From Lysobacterales bacterium (GTDB taxonomy: Bacteria; Pseudomonadota; Gammaproteobacteria; Xanthomonadales; SZUA-36), in assembly GCA_029859505.1 (NCBI GenBank), contig JAOUCZ010000008.1, forward strand, positions 1-40,779: a DNA stretch of 40,779 nt, read 5' to 3'. The translations under genes were made by a program, and so were the position numbers. This document shows, in pieces, positions 1 through 8,980 of the stretch. Within the stretch, counting starts at the first letter, position 1. Each line of letters opens with the position of its first letter. The notes below the pieces were generated by a model. It was not told the DNA's origin. It ran no database searches and worked only from the letters and a program-made list of their open reading frames with translations.

Positions 1-61
1 ACGCAGTGAGGTCGAAATGGTACGCATGGCGATGCGCTATGGTTTGCTGGACGGCACCTGA
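1..61 (+). CDS. 3' end of an unidentified protein (partial)
   Basis: Only the last 19 codons and the TGA stop (59-61) lie in the window, in the frame starting at base 2, ending in YGLLDGT. This is too short to assign a family. It converges on rne, and a strong hairpin lies between the two stops. The frame is believable because it is open from the window edge and stops just before an AT-rich spacer with a terminator-like hairpin, but nothing else supports it. Confidence 0.4.
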   Translation, partial: RSEVEMVRMAMRYGLLDGT

Positions 62-112
62 GTTTTTAATGGTACGTTTTCAATTCCCCAGGCTAAGTAA
101 TTGCATTTGTGT

Positions 113-144
113 GCGGCCAGCAAAGCTGGCCGCCACTAATTTTT
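113..144 (+). terminator. Hairpin terminator between convergent genes
   Basis: A perfect 9-bp stem, GCGGCCAGC (113-121) and GCTGGCCGC (125-133), closes an AAA loop. A run of five T starts seven bases after the stem. It lies between the plus-strand stop at 61 and the minus-strand rne stop at 171. The T-run favours termination of the plus-strand gene; the hairpin could also protect the rne mRNA 3' end. Confidence 0.6.
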
Positions 145-170
145 CTATCACGTCGTATAGCTGAAAACGC

Positions 171-3068
171 TTACTCTCCCGACGTGTGCTCTGAAGGTGG
201 TGGCTTCAGGGTATAGATGCCTTTTGAATCCTGCTCAGCGGCTATCACCGGACTCTGTGGTGCTGCTGTCGGTTTGTTGTTTGCAGCGGGTTTGGCGCTG
301 GTCTTTTTAGTTTCTTTCTTGGACGCGGCTTTTTTCCGGGCAGGGCGCTTTTTCGGCTTTGGCGATTCATCGCCACCTTTTGCAGCTTTGGCGGCCGATG
401 GGGTTTTCTTTGAGGCAGCCTTATTTGAAGTTTTTGGCTTGCTGTCCGTGCTTTTCACAACGTCTGGAGTTGCAGTTTTTTCAGCAACCTTGGATTCGGA
501 AGATTCTGACTTCGATTGAACAGCTTCTGCTGCTATATCAGCAGGCTTGGCCTTTCTGGTCCTTGGTTTTGCAGGTTTGTCTGCTTTAGGCGTAGTAGCA
601 GGCGTAGCTGTGGACGTTGATGCCGCAACGGGCGATGCCGTATCTTGTGCCGCAGGTTTATCAGTTACATTCCTGGCGATATCCGGTTTTCCGGCATCGG
701 AAGCTGGCTGTGCCTGTTCCGGAGTCTTGTCTGCCACTGTTTTCCGGGCCTTATCTTCTGTCATTGGCTTTTTATCTGAAGCAGCTTGCTCTGGAGAGTT
801 GCCAGCTTCTGTCGTTTGAGCTTGTGACTCAGTTTGTTCAGGGCGTGGCTTTGCACCACCTGTCTTGTAAGGTGAACGTCTTCTGCGACCGCCTCTGCGA
901 CTAGTGCTTTCCTTCTTCTCAGGTTTGACGTTTCCATTAACATCACTTGCCACTGCTGGTGCAACAACCGCGGTTTGAACATTTGATTCGGCTGTTGCTG
1001 CGCTGGTGGCTTCAGCAACGTCCTGTTTGGCTTTTGGTGGCCGACCCCTGTTGCCCCGCCTGGTTTGACCCTTATCGGCTTGACCCTGGGTTTGCTTGCT
1101 CTGAGTTTGCTTGCTCTGGGTTTGCTGAGCCTGGGTTTGTTTGGCTTGACCCTGTTTCGATGGCTGTTTCTTGGATGACTGCTTCTTGGTTTGCCGTTGT
1201 GGCTGCCTGGCTCGAGTTGCGTTGCCGCCTTTCTGAGCGGCCTGACCAGTTCGTTTGTTGTTGTTCCTTCGGTTGGACTGTTGCCTGGAAGATTGTGTCT
1301 GTTTTTGTCTGTTTTGCTGGCTGGCAGGCTTATTACCTGTCTTTGCTGTACTTTTCTTGCGTTGTGCCGGTGTGCTTTTAGGTTCTTTTTCCGGATGTGA
1401 GAAGAGCATATTTGCAAGACGTGCAAATAGTCCCGGTTCTTTTTCCTCGGTCCGCATGGGGGCCGGTCGATCGCGTACTATGCGTTTTACAGCCGGTCCC
1501 GGTGGGGCAATTGCATTGGTTTGCGTCCGCTCGTTGGCAACCACTTGCGCCTCGGGTAAATCAATCCGGGAATAGCTTGGTGCGTCTGAGATGTCTGATT
1601 TTCTGACACGCAGAATTTCAAAGTGAGGTGTTACCAGGTGCTGGTTAGCTAGCATCACGATCGGCACTTTATGCCGGGATTCCACTTCCGCCAATGCCGT
1701 ACGTTTCTCATTATGAAGAAAGTTGATCACTTCGGTCGGAGCCTGGACAATAATCTGGCCGGTGAACTCCTTCATGACCTCTTCTTCTACGAGACGCATT
1801 ATGGAAAGTGCAAGGGACTCAACACTTCGGATGGTGCCGTGACCGGTACAGCGAGGACAGGTTTCCTGGCTCGATTCACCCAGTGACGGGCGGAGCCGTT
1901 GACGTGACATCTCCAGAAGCCCAAAGCGTGAAATACGCCCGATCTGAACCCGGGCCTTATCGATCTGCATGGCAGAACGCAAACATTCTTCAACTTCACG
2001 CTGATGCTTGCGACTGGTCATATCAATGAAATCGATCACGATCAAACCACCCAGATCACGTAAGCGTAACTGGCGGGCAATTTCGTTGGCCGATTCCATG
2101 TTCGTGCTATACGCGGTGTCTTCAATATCAACACCCTTGGTTGCACGGGCGGAGTTGATATCAATCGAAAGCAGGGCTTCAGTGTGATCAAATACAACGG
2201 CACCGCCTGAAGGCAGATGCACTGTCCGTGCAAATGCTGATTCAATCTGGCTTTCAATTTGGTAGCGATTAAATAGTGGGACCTGGTCGCTGTACAACTT
2301 GAGCTTGTTCAGGTTATGCGGCATCACCTGCTGCATAAATTCCCGTGCGTCGTTATACACCACTTCATTGTCGATGAGAATTTCACCGATGTCATTTCTC
2401 AGGTGGTCACGTAGGGCTCGTATGAAAAGATTGCTCTCCTGGTGGATGAGGAAAGGTGCAGCTTTGCTGGCCGCAGCTTGTTCGATAGCTGTCCACAGTT
2501 GCAGCAAATAATCGAGATCCCACTGCAGTTCTTCTGCATCCCGGCCAACACCTGCCGTACGAATGATGATGCCAACATTGTCCGGCGTGGTTACCTTTTG
2601 CAGTTGCTCACGTAAATGATCGCGATCATTGCCCGTGATGCGACGGGAAACACCACCTGCCGACGGGTTGGTTGGCATCAGGACCAGGTAACGGCCTGCC
2701 AGTGAAATGTAGGTTGTCAGGGCAGCACCCTTGTTGCCGCGCTCCTCTTTTTCGACCTGGATGATGATTTCCTGACCTTCGCGGACCACATCGCGAATGG
2801 CCAATTTGCCGCCTTTCTTTTTATAATCTTTCGCGTAGGCTTTTTCACAAATCTCTTTGAGTGGTAAAAAACCATGCCTGCTTGAGCCAAAATCAACGAA
2901 ACAGGCTTCCAGTGACGGTTCAACCCGTGTGATCTTGCCTTTATAAACGTTTGATTTTTTCTGTTCCTGGGAGGGTACTTCTATATCAAGATCAAACAGA
3001 TGTTGACCTTCAGCAATTGCTACACGCAACTCTTCTGGCTGAGTTGCGTTTATCAGCATTCTTTTCAT
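171..3068 (-). CDS. rne: Ribonuclease E
   Basis: RNase E is the main endonuclease of mRNA decay and of rRNA/tRNA processing and the scaffold of the degradosome. The 965-residue product has the S1 RNA-binding region (about 38-125), the DNase I-like catalytic core with D303 and D346, and the Zn-link CPRC at C404 and C407. All four positions carry the E. coli numbers, which fixes the start at [11 protein letters not shown] short amphipathic stretch, [12 protein letters not shown] (546-557), corresponds to the inner-membrane targeting helix. From about 560 on the protein is low-complexity, rich in Lys, Gln, Ala, Thr and Arg, as expected for a disordered scaffold tail, and has an internal 5-residue tandem repeat. 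The SD is GAGGAA, 8 bases before ATG. The leader is long and hairpin-rich, which suggests autoregulation. No enolase or PNPase binding site could be recognised by eye. Confidence 0.97.
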   Translation of the reverse strand: MKRMLINATQPEELRVAIAEGQHLFDLDIEVPSQEQKKSNVYKGKITRVEPSLEACFVDFGSSRHGFLPLKEICEKAYAKDYKKKGGKLAIRDVVREGQEIIIQVEKEERGNKGAALTTYISLAGRYLVLMPTNPSAGGVSRRITGNDRDHLREQLQKVTTPDNVGIIIRTAGVGRDAEELQWDLDYLLQLWTAIEQAAASKAAPFLIHQESNLFIRALRDHLRNDIGEILIDNEVVYNDAREFMQQVMPHNLNKLKLYSDQVPLFNRYQIESQIESAFARTVHLPSGGAVVFDHTEALLSIDINSARATKGVDIEDTAYSTNMESANEIARQLRLRDLGGLIVIDFIDMTSRKHQREVEECLRSAMQIDKARVQIGRISRFGLLEMSRQRLRPSLGESSQETCPRCTGHGTIRSVESLALSIMRLVEEEVMKEFTGQIIVQAPTEVINFLHNEKRTALAEVESRHKVPIVMLANQHLVTPHFEILRVRKSDISDAPSYSRIDLPEAQVVANERTQTNAIAPPGPAVKRIVRDRPAPMRTEEKEPGLFARLANMLFSHPEKEPKSTPAQRKKSTAKTGNKPASQQNRQKQTQSSRQQSNRRNNNKRTGQAAQKGGNATRARQPQRQTKKQSSKKQPSKQGQAKQTQAQQTQSKQTQSKQTQGQADKGQTRRGNRGRPPKAKQDVAEATSAATAESNVQTAVVAPAVASDVNGNVKPEKKESTSRRGGRRRRSPYKTGGAKPRPEQTESQAQTTEAGNSPEQAASDKKPMTEDKARKTVADKTPEQAQPASDAGKPDIARNVTDKPAAQDTASPVAASTSTATPATTPKADKPAKPRTRKAKPADIAAEAVQSKSESSESKVAEKTATPDVVKSTDSKPKTSNKAASKKTPSAAKAAKGGDESPKPKKRPARKKAASKKETKKTSAKPAANNKPTAAPQSPVIAAEQDSKGIYTLKPPPSEHTSGE
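1086..1145 (-). repeat. 15-base tandem repeat in the rne tail
   Basis: Four consecutive 15-base units (1086-1100, 1101-1115, 1116-1130, 1131-1145), of consensus ctgggtttgcttgct on the plus strand. Read on the coding strand they give five-residue units of the type (S/A)-(K/Q)-Q-T-Q. The second unit differs from the first by one base, and the last two diverge at the end. This is an in-frame repeat that can change the tail length without breaking the frame. Confidence 0.8.
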
Positions 3069-3458
3069 TATTTATTCCTCAGGCACCCCGGTACGGGGCG
3101 GCGGTGGAACGATATGACATATCTTTGTCATATTCCCCCACTTAGCTGACCCGGCGATGTCTTGCATCTTTGCCGGGGGTACCAAATATTGTTTTCATAG
3201 CCAGACCAACTACTTTCCGGTCCGGTCCGTGGATGGCAGATTGTCGGTCTGCCATCAAAAATAAGTGTTTCCTGCAATTAAGCAGTAGGTGAATTCAAGC
3301 TTTCCGCTAATGAAACAACGTGTAAACTGTTGTTGCACCCTTGCAGTCCTGCCCTTTTAAAGCACGGCTAAGGTGAGATAATCGGGCGGTATCGGAGGGC
3401 AATTCGGCGGGGCGAATTCCTTACCGCGACAATATAGCAGTGTTTTCATTTTCTATCA
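3069..3458 (-). promoter_or_regulatory. Structured 5' leader of rne and divergent rne/rluC spacer
   Basis: This 390-base gap between divergent rne and rluC holds no credible gene. On the rne side it carries several hairpins: 3232-3256 (perfect 9-bp stem GATGGCAGA/TCTGCCATC, 7-base loop), 3150-3177 (CCCGGC/GCCGGG plus an inner GATG/CATC stem) and 3112-3133 (perfect 8-bp ATATGACA/TGTCATAT, 6-base loop). A short CCCCG/CGGGG hairpin sits just upstream of the SD. E. coli rne has a leader of similar length whose hairpins let RNase E control its own mRNA, so the same role is inferred here. Further inverted repeats lie at 3314-3334 (AACAAC/GTTGTT) and 3401-3418 (AATTCG/CGAATT). No clear -35/-10 pair was found for either gene. 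Confidence 0.6.
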
Positions 3459-3465
3459 ATGAGTT

Positions 3466-3470
3466 GGGGA
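3466..3470 (+). promoter_or_regulatory. Ribosome binding site deciding the rluC start
   Basis: GGGGA ends 9 bases before the ATG at 3480. The in-frame ATG at 3459 has no SD-like sequence upstream, so translation most likely begins at 3480. Confidence 0.55.
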
Positions 3471-3479
3471 CAGTTGTCC

Positions 3480-4409
3480 ATGAATAAAGTCAGTTCAACA
3501 GTCAGTCTGGTTGAAGTAACACAGGATCGCGATGGGCAAAGGCTGGATAATTTCCTTACTGCCAGGTTGAAAGGAATTCCCCGGTCTGTAATTTACCGGA
3601 TTATCAGAACCGGGCAGGTTCGGGTGAACGGAGGCAGGGCAAAACCCGCCACTCGCCTCGAAACAGGTGACATCGTCCGCGTTCCTCCGGCATCTGTACG
3701 TGAAAATAAAACAGGAGATATCCCACCGGCCGTTCTGCAACTGCTGAACCAGTCCATTTGCTATGAAAAGCACGGGATCATGGTAATCGATAAGCCTGCA
3801 GGAATGGCTGTGCATGGCGGCAGCGGGCTAGCCTGGGGTGTCGTGGACGTGGTTCGAAAAATGCGGCCCGCAATGAAAGTGGACCTGGCTCACCGCCTGG
3901 ACCGCGAAACCAGTGGTTGTTTATTGTTGGCACTTGATGGCAACGCCCTGAGGGATTTGAACACACAGATTGCCAGCGACCGGGTAGACAAACGTTATTT
4001 ATGCCTGATGGACGGGAAACTGGGGCAGGATCTTGTTCATGTGAATGAACCGATTGGACAGTTTGAACGTGCCGGGCAGAAATTCATGCGTGTAGATCCA
4101 CAAGGAAAACCGGCTCATACCACTTTCCGCCTGTTGCAAACCTATGCGGGGTACAGTTTTGCAGAAGCAGAACTCCATACCGGCCGAACCCATCAGATTC
4201 GGGTACACGCAGCACACCTCGGAGCATCACTGGCCGGCGACAAGCGGTATTCACCGACCGACCGTCAGAAATTCTGGAAAGCGCAAGGACTAAAAAGAAT
4301 GTTCCTCCACGCACACCAGGTTCAATTCTATACGGGAGACGGTGAACAACAGCTGGTCAGTTCACATTTACCTGACGAACTTAGGAACTTGCTTGCAGAG
4401 CTGGACTGA
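3480..4409 (+). CDS. rluC: 23S rRNA pseudouridine synthase RluC
   Basis: RluC converts specific uridines of 23S rRNA (955, 2504 and 2580 in E. coli) to pseudouridine. The 309-residue product starts with an S4 RNA-binding domain (about 17-80, beginning GQRLDNFL) followed by the RluA-type catalytic domain. The active-site motif HRLDRETSG places the nucleophile at D141. The C-terminal region has the family motif GRTHQIRVHAAHLG. The start at 3480 is chosen because GQR then falls at residues 19-21, as in E. coli RluC, and because of the SD at 3466; an upstream in-frame ATG at 3459 would add seven residues. Divergence from rne is the usual gammaproteobacterial arrangement. Confidence 0.93.
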   Translation: MNKVSSTVSLVEVTQDRDGQRLDNFLTARLKGIPRSVIYRIIRTGQVRVNGGRAKPATRLETGDIVRVPPASVRENKTGDIPPAVLQLLNQSICYEKHGIMVIDKPAGMAVHGGSGLAWGVVDVVRKMRPAMKVDLAHRLDRETSGCLLLALDGNALRDLNTQIASDRVDKRYLCLMDGKLGQDLVHVNEPIGQFERAGQKFMRVDPQGKPAHTTFRLLQTYAGYSFAEAELHTGRTHQIRVHAAHLGASLAGDKRYSPTDRQKFWKAQGLKRMFLHAHQVQFYTGDGEQQLVSSHLPDELRNLLAELD

Positions 4410-4434
4410 CCCTCCCCCTGTAAACCAAAGGCAA

Positions 4435-4515
4435 CGTCATCCCCGCGACAGCGGGGACCTCATCGATCTGGCACAGTGTTTTCTGTGGGAGGTCCCCGTT
4501 TTCGCAGAGATCATG
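4435..4515. repeat. REP/BIME-like inverted repeat pair
   Basis: In the rluC-lolC spacer, 4435-4461 contains a self-complementary CCCCGC-gaca-GCGGGG core followed by ACCTC. An imperfect inverted copy lies at 4489-4515 (GAGGTCCCCG, then TTTTCGCAGAGATCATG). The right copy is degenerate in its outer stem. The layout matches extragenic palindromic elements often dispersed in proteobacterial genomes. No second pair was seen in this window, so the repeat status is inferred. Confidence 0.5.
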
Positions 4516-4616
4516 CTGCCTGCAATTGTCTGTTTTTAGAGTGGTCAACAAATTCCTACAAGCTAAAAGCGTAAATTCGACTGGTTGAGTCTTTGGCGTT
4601 ATGGTCTAATTCGCGT

Positions 4617-5864
4617 ATGTATAAACCACTATCTGCTTTTATTGGCCTTCGCTACCTTGGGGCCAAGAAGCAAAACCACTTTATCTCGTTCATTTCCCTG
4701 ACTTCCATGCTGGGAATTGCGCTTGGTGTCACCACTCTGATCACGGTGATATCAGTGATGAACGGTTTTGAAAAAGAACTGCGTGCTCGAATCCTGGGCG
4801 CAATATCGCATGCAACCATTCAGCCTCTTGAAAGGCCGCTCGATGAGTGGCGCGAGGTTATCAATGATGTCAATACACGTGATGATGTAGTTGCTTCAGC
4901 ACCTTATATTGAAGTCGGCGCCTGGTTGCAGTCGAATGGATCAAGTGCGGCGCTGGTACGTGGTGTCGTCCCGGAATTTGAAGCAACCGTCTCAGATGTC
5001 GACACCAGCATGGTCAGTGGTGAACTGGCGGATCTGCGTAGTGGTGAGTTTGGTATTGTGCTGGGTATAGGGCTTGCAGTGCGTTTACGGGTTGGTCCAG
5101 GGGACAAGGTTACGGTCATTGCGCCTCGACTCAAAGCCAGTCCATTTGGTGCGAGCCCGTTGATGAAACGTTTTACCGTGGTAGGTATGTTTGAGTTTGG
5201 CGAGCACGAGAATGATAGCGGTCTGGCCATGGTTCATATTGAAGATGCCGCCAGGTTATTGCGTATGCCGGCTGAGTCCGTCAGTGGCATCCGCCTCAAA
5301 CTGGAGGACCTGGATACCGCCTGGCTGGTGGCAAGGGATATCTCAGACCAGCTTGAGGGTGCTTACCGTGTCCGGGACTGGAGTCAGGAACGTGGCAATC
5401 TTTTCCAGGCCGTGCGAACCGAAAAAACGGTCATGTGGGTCATTTTGTCTCTCATTATCGCCGTGGCCGCGTTCAACATAATTTCCATGCTGGTCATGGT
5501 TGTTACGGACAAACAAGCAGATATTGCCATACTCAAAACCATGGGAGCTCACGCCGGAACCATCATGCGGGTATTCGTGGTGCAGGGCAGTCTTATCGGT
5601 ATCATTGGCACCGCCCTGGGGGTGGTAGGCGGTATTTTACTGGCTCAGAACATTGCAACTGTTGTACCGTTTCTCGAACGCATTTTCGGTTTTGCCTTGT
5701 TCCCGTCGGATATTTATTACATTACTGAATTGCCATCGGATTTGCGCCAGGCCGATGTAGTTGGTTTCGCCATCATGTCACTGGTCATGTCCTTGCTGTC
5801 AACACTGTACCCGGCGTGGCGCGCATCCAGAACCGATCCGGCAGAGGCTTTACGCTATGAATGA
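4617..5864 (+). CDS. lolC: Lipoprotein-releasing ABC transporter permease (LolC/LolF)
   Basis: This inner-membrane subunit of the Lol exporter extracts mature lipoproteins and passes them to LolA. The 415-residue product has an N-terminal membrane helix (about 23-48), a large periplasmic domain, then three C-terminal helices (about 265-290, 315-345, 375-400) of the FtsX/MacB fold. It starts MYKPLSAFIGLRY, closely matching the start of E. coli LolC; the longer TTG frame at 4593 is therefore not used. lolD follows with an 8-base overlap. No lolE is present, so this may be a LolF-type permease that forms a homodimer; the choice between LolC and LolF cannot be made by eye. Confidence 0.88.
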   Translation: MYKPLSAFIGLRYLGAKKQNHFISFISLTSMLGIALGVTTLITVISVMNGFEKELRARILGAISHATIQPLERPLDEWREVINDVNTRDDVVASAPYIEVGAWLQSNGSSAALVRGVVPEFEATVSDVDTSMVSGELADLRSGEFGIVLGIGLAVRLRVGPGDKVTVIAPRLKASPFGASPLMKRFTVVGMFEFGEHENDSGLAMVHIEDAARLLRMPAESVSGIRLKLEDLDTAWLVARDISDQLEGAYRVRDWSQERGNLFQAVRTEKTVMWVILSLIIAVAAFNIISMLVMVVTDKQADIAILKTMGAHAGTIMRVFVVQGSLIGIIGTALGVVGGILLAQNIATVVPFLERIFGFALFPSDIYYITELPSDLRQADVVGFAIMSLVMSLLSTLYPAWRASRTDPAEALRYE

Positions 5865-6546
5865 TAAGGGCAAAATGGTGATTCAAGCGACGGGCATCTC
5901 ACGGGGATTCAGGCAGGGTCCAAAAAGAGTTCAGGTACTTTCGGATGTCAGTTTGCAGGTGCCCGCAGGAACTTCGATGGCCATCGTAGGTGCATCGGGT
6001 GCGGGTAAAAGCACACTATTGCATATCCTGGGCGGACTTGATCAACCGGATGAAGGGGATGTCCTGGTCGATGGTCAATCGCTGTGGAAAATAGGTGATA
6101 GCGAGCGTTGTGATTTGCGTAACTCACGTATGGGTTTCATCTATCAGTTTCATCACTTGCTGCCGGAGTTCACGGCCCTCGAGAATGTTGCGATGCCCCT
6201 GTTGATTCGTGGCGAATCAACAACCGAAGCAGCAAGGCGGGCTACTGAATTGCTTGAGAAAGTGGGCTTGGATCAACGTATGGATCACAAGCCTGGTGAA
6301 TTATCAGGCGGAGAACGGCAGCGTGCTGCAGTGGCAAGGGCACTGGTTGGCAATCCGGGTTGTGTATTGGGTGACGAACCCACAGGCAACCTGGATGAGC
6401 GCACCGCCAACCATGTATTTGAACAACTGCTTGAGCTCAATACCGAACTGAACACCAGTTTGATACTGGTTACACACGATATGGCTCTTGCAGCGAAGAT
6501 GAATCAGCGTTTCGAATTACACATGGGGAGCCTGAAGCCTTTTTAG
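5857..6546 (+). CDS. lolD: Lipoprotein-releasing ABC transporter ATPase LolD
   Basis: LolD hydrolyses ATP to drive lipoprotein release from the inner membrane. The 229-residue product has a Walker A loop (GASGAGKS, 45-52), Q-loop region (YQFHHLLPEF, 96-105), signature LSGGERQR (149-156), Walker B ending DE at 173-174 and the H-loop THD (206-208). The FHHLLPEFTALEN stretch is typical of LolD among MacB-like ATPases. The start at 5857 overlaps the end of lolC by 8 bases, and an AGAGG upstream serves as SD; a longer frame from 5761 is dismissed because its extra residues do not look like an ATPase N-terminus. It is translationally coupled to lolC. Confidence 0.95.
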   Translation: MNDKGKMVIQATGISRGFRQGPKRVQVLSDVSLQVPAGTSMAIVGASGAGKSTLLHILGGLDQPDEGDVLVDGQSLWKIGDSERCDLRNSRMGFIYQFHHLLPEFTALENVAMPLLIRGESTTEAARRATELLEKVGLDQRMDHKPGELSGGERQRAAVARALVGNPGCVLGDEPTGNLDERTANHVFEQLLELNTELNTSLILVTHDMALAAKMNQRFELHMGSLKPF

Positions 6547-6557
6547 GCAGATTACAA

Positions 6558-6565
6558 AAGGGGGG
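6558..6565 (+). promoter_or_regulatory. Strong SD that sets a TTG start for comEC
   Basis: AAGGGGGG lies four bases before TTG at 6570. The strength and spacing of this site are the main reason to accept the non-ATG start, since the next residues (KFWVLLISG) already begin the first membrane helix. Confidence 0.6.
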
Positions 6566-6569
6566 ATAA

Positions 6570-8927
6570 TTGAAGTTCTGGGTTCTGCTCATTTCAGGAG
6601 CGGTTTCACCGTACCTGTTCACATCGACATTACCATCCACGGGTGCGCTTGTTTTACTCCTGTTCACTGCACTCCTTTGTTTGGGGTTGGCAAATGATTA
6701 CAAGGCCTTTTGCCTGGTTCCATGCTTCTTTCTCATCAACACCCTGGCGATCAATGAACGAATTTCTCAACGCCTGCCACTTTCAAAGAGCAAATCAACT
6801 CATGAGCTTACTGGTGTAATCGCTGGTTTGCCGGAGTCGCAAGTGAACGGTGTACGGTTCCTGTTTCTTCCGGATAATGGCGCACAAAAAATTGCTTCCA
6901 GAATCTATGTGAACTGGTACGAAGACAGGCACAGGGAAGAGGGTGCTGAGTCGGGCGTGCCACGGCTGCGTGCGGGTGAACGGTGGCGACTGCAGTTGGT
7001 TTTGCGTGCAACACGCGGTCGCGTCAATTTCCATGGTACGGACACCGAGCGCTGGTATTTCACCGAGGGTATCGACGCACTCGCCTATGTAAAAGATGGG
7101 GATAACACACTACTTGCCGCTCCAGCCAGCTTCAACTTACACCACTGGCGGGAAATAGTACTGGATAAACTCATTGAAAAAGCTGAGGGAGTACCCGCTT
7201 TCAGGGTGCTTGTGGCACTTGCCATTGCCGACCGGCGGGGACTTCATGTGCGTGACAGGGAGATATTATCGGCCACGGGTACCGGTCATCTGCTGGCCAT
7301 ATCCGGTCTGCATATTGGTCTTGCGGCAGTAATGGGTTTTTACCTGGGCAAGTTGAGCCTGCTGTTGCTTTCAACAGGTCTGCAACTACGATTGGCAATC
7401 GCCTTGCCGTGGTTAACTGCATGGTTGACGGCTTTTTGTTACGCGGCCCTGTCCGGTTTTGGCGTTTCCACTCAACGGGCCCTGATCATGTTGACTGTTG
7501 CCACCCTGGCATCATTGAGCAGGCGAAACATCCATCCTTTTCAGGCCTGGCTAATCGCCATGTCTTTGGTGTTGATCGCAGATCCCTTTGCGCCACTGCG
7601 CGCGGGATTCTGGTTTTCGTTCATCGCGGTGGGTGTCTTGATGATGTTGTTTGTTCCCCGTCATGGTCCCATGCCTGGCTGGCGAAGAATGTTACTCGCG
7701 CAGTTCGGTATTTCGCTGCTGATGGCACCACTTGGTATGTACTGGTTTCAACAGGCAAGCTTACCCGGGTTATTGGCTAATCTGGTGGCAATCCCGATAG
7801 TCAGTGTGTTTATCGTACCGCTGGTGCTCACCTCGCTGGCATTGTTGTGGTTACCCGGGTCGATAGCAGCATGGTTACTTGAGCTGGCCGGGTATTTAGC
7901 CAGTTGGTTGATGTTGACGCTCGATTACCTCTCAGGGATCCAACCCCACAGCTACAACACAACGCATATTCCTGATCTGGCAGCAACCGTTCTGGCTATG
8001 TTGGGTGCCGCCATTTTATTGCTGCCACGCGGTATACCATTTCGTATTGCAGGTCTGTTTTTGATGCTTCCCTTGTTGTTACCTGCCAATGATTCACCCG
8101 GAGAAATGGAGACTCGGATTGATTTCATGGATGTGGGTCAGGGACTTTCTGTGCTGTTGACAACGCACGACTACCAGCTGGTCTACGATACCGGTCCGGG
8201 TAACGGTGTTGAGGGGGAAGCCGGGTCGGATATGGTTCGAGGAACCATTCAGCCGATGATCAGGGCCAGTGGCAGAAAGCCGGACCTGATCGTTGTCAGT
8301 CATGCTGACCTGGATCATTCCGGCGGTCTCAATCGTCTGCGTTCTGTTTATCCCGGTGCCGATTACCTTGCAAGCCTGCCAGAGAGTCGCCCCGGTATCC
8401 GGATCTGCAGTTCACCGGGAACATGGGTGACAAAGAACCTGGGATTCCGGATTCTGCATCCCTCGACGGGTTTGCCGTATCTTGGTAATGACAGTTCCTG
8501 CGTCATCAGTGTCAATGGTGCGGGTCTGAGCCTGTTGCTTAGTGGTGATATAAGCCGTGTTGTGGAGCAGCGCCTGGTGAATAACGGACTTGAACAGCAC
8601 GCAGTTTTGACCGCCCCGCATCATGGTAGCTCGACATCCTCCTCTCAGTCATTGATCGATGCTGTCATGCCATCCTGGGTTCTGATTTCCGCAGCTCATG
8701 GCAATCGTTTTGATTTTCCGCGCGCTGATGTGCTCAAGCGTTTTGTGAACTCCAATGTGACAGCTTTAACCAGTGCGCACTGTGGAGGTATAAGGATGAC
8801 GACCGACGGGGCGGGAGGTATCAGAATCAGTTCCGCTCGTATCCTCCGCAAAGCCATCTGGCGATGGCCCGCCATAGGCAAATGCCCGGAAGGTCAAGCC
8901 ACATTAAATAAATTCGAGGGGATATAA
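6570..8927 (+). CDS. comEC: ComEC/Rec2-family DNA uptake channel
   Basis: ComEC carries single-stranded DNA across the inner membrane during natural transformation. The 785-residue product has the family's three parts: an N-terminal hydrophobic and OB-like region (about 1-190), the multi-helix competence domain (about 195-500, with GTGHLLAISGLHIGL near 240-255), and a C-terminal metallo-beta-lactamase-like domain with HADLDHSGG starting at H578 and a later APHHGS motif. Length is normal for a full three-domain protein. It starts with TTG behind a strong SD. Position between lolD and exbB matches the conserved order in pseudomonads and relatives. Other pilus or competence genes are not in the window, so active transformation is not shown. 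Confidence 0.93.
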   Translation: MKFWVLLISGAVSPYLFTSTLPSTGALVLLLFTALLCLGLANDYKAFCLVPCFFLINTLAINERISQRLPLSKSKSTHELTGVIAGLPESQVNGVRFLFLPDNGAQKIASRIYVNWYEDRHREEGAESGVPRLRAGERWRLQLVLRATRGRVNFHGTDTERWYFTEGIDALAYVKDGDNTLLAAPASFNLHHWREIVLDKLIEKAEGVPAFRVLVALAIADRRGLHVRDREILSATGTGHLLAISGLHIGLAAVMGFYLGKLSLLLLSTGLQLRLAIALPWLTAWLTAFCYAALSGFGVSTQRALIMLTVATLASLSRRNIHPFQAWLIAMSLVLIADPFAPLRAGFWFSFIAVGVLMMLFVPRHGPMPGWRRMLLAQFGISLLMAPLGMYWFQQASLPGLLANLVAIPIVSVFIVPLVLTSLALLWLPGSIAAWLLELAGYLASWLMLTLDYLSGIQPHSYNTTHIPDLAATVLAMLGAAILLLPRGIPFRIAGLFLMLPLLLPANDSPGEMETRIDFMDVGQGLSVLLTTHDYQLVYDTGPGNGVEGEAGSDMVRGTIQPMIRASGRKPDLIVVSHADLDHSGGLNRLRSVYPGADYLASLPESRPGIRICSSPGTWVTKNLGFRILHPSTGLPYLGNDSSCVISVNGAGLSLLLSGDISRVVEQRLVNNGLEQHAVLTAPHHGSSTSSSQSLIDAVMPSWVLISAAHGNRFDFPRADVLKRFVNSNVTALTSAHCGGIRMTTDGAGGIRISSARILRKAIWRWPAIGKCPEGQATLNKFEGI

Positions 8928-8980
8928 AACCGGGCTTCAGGTATTATTCCGATCAGCAATAATCAAAGGAGTGAAACCGC

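Noticed and set aside
761-1426. 221-codon minus-strand frame and long plus-strand frames (for example 947-1381) within rne
   Set aside because: They lie in other frames of the low-complexity RNase E tail, whose biased codons keep frames open; none has a recognisable domain.
4342-4539. 65-codon plus-strand frame over the rluC end and the REP-like element
   Set aside because: It starts inside rluC and reads through a palindromic repeat, with no SD or family signal.
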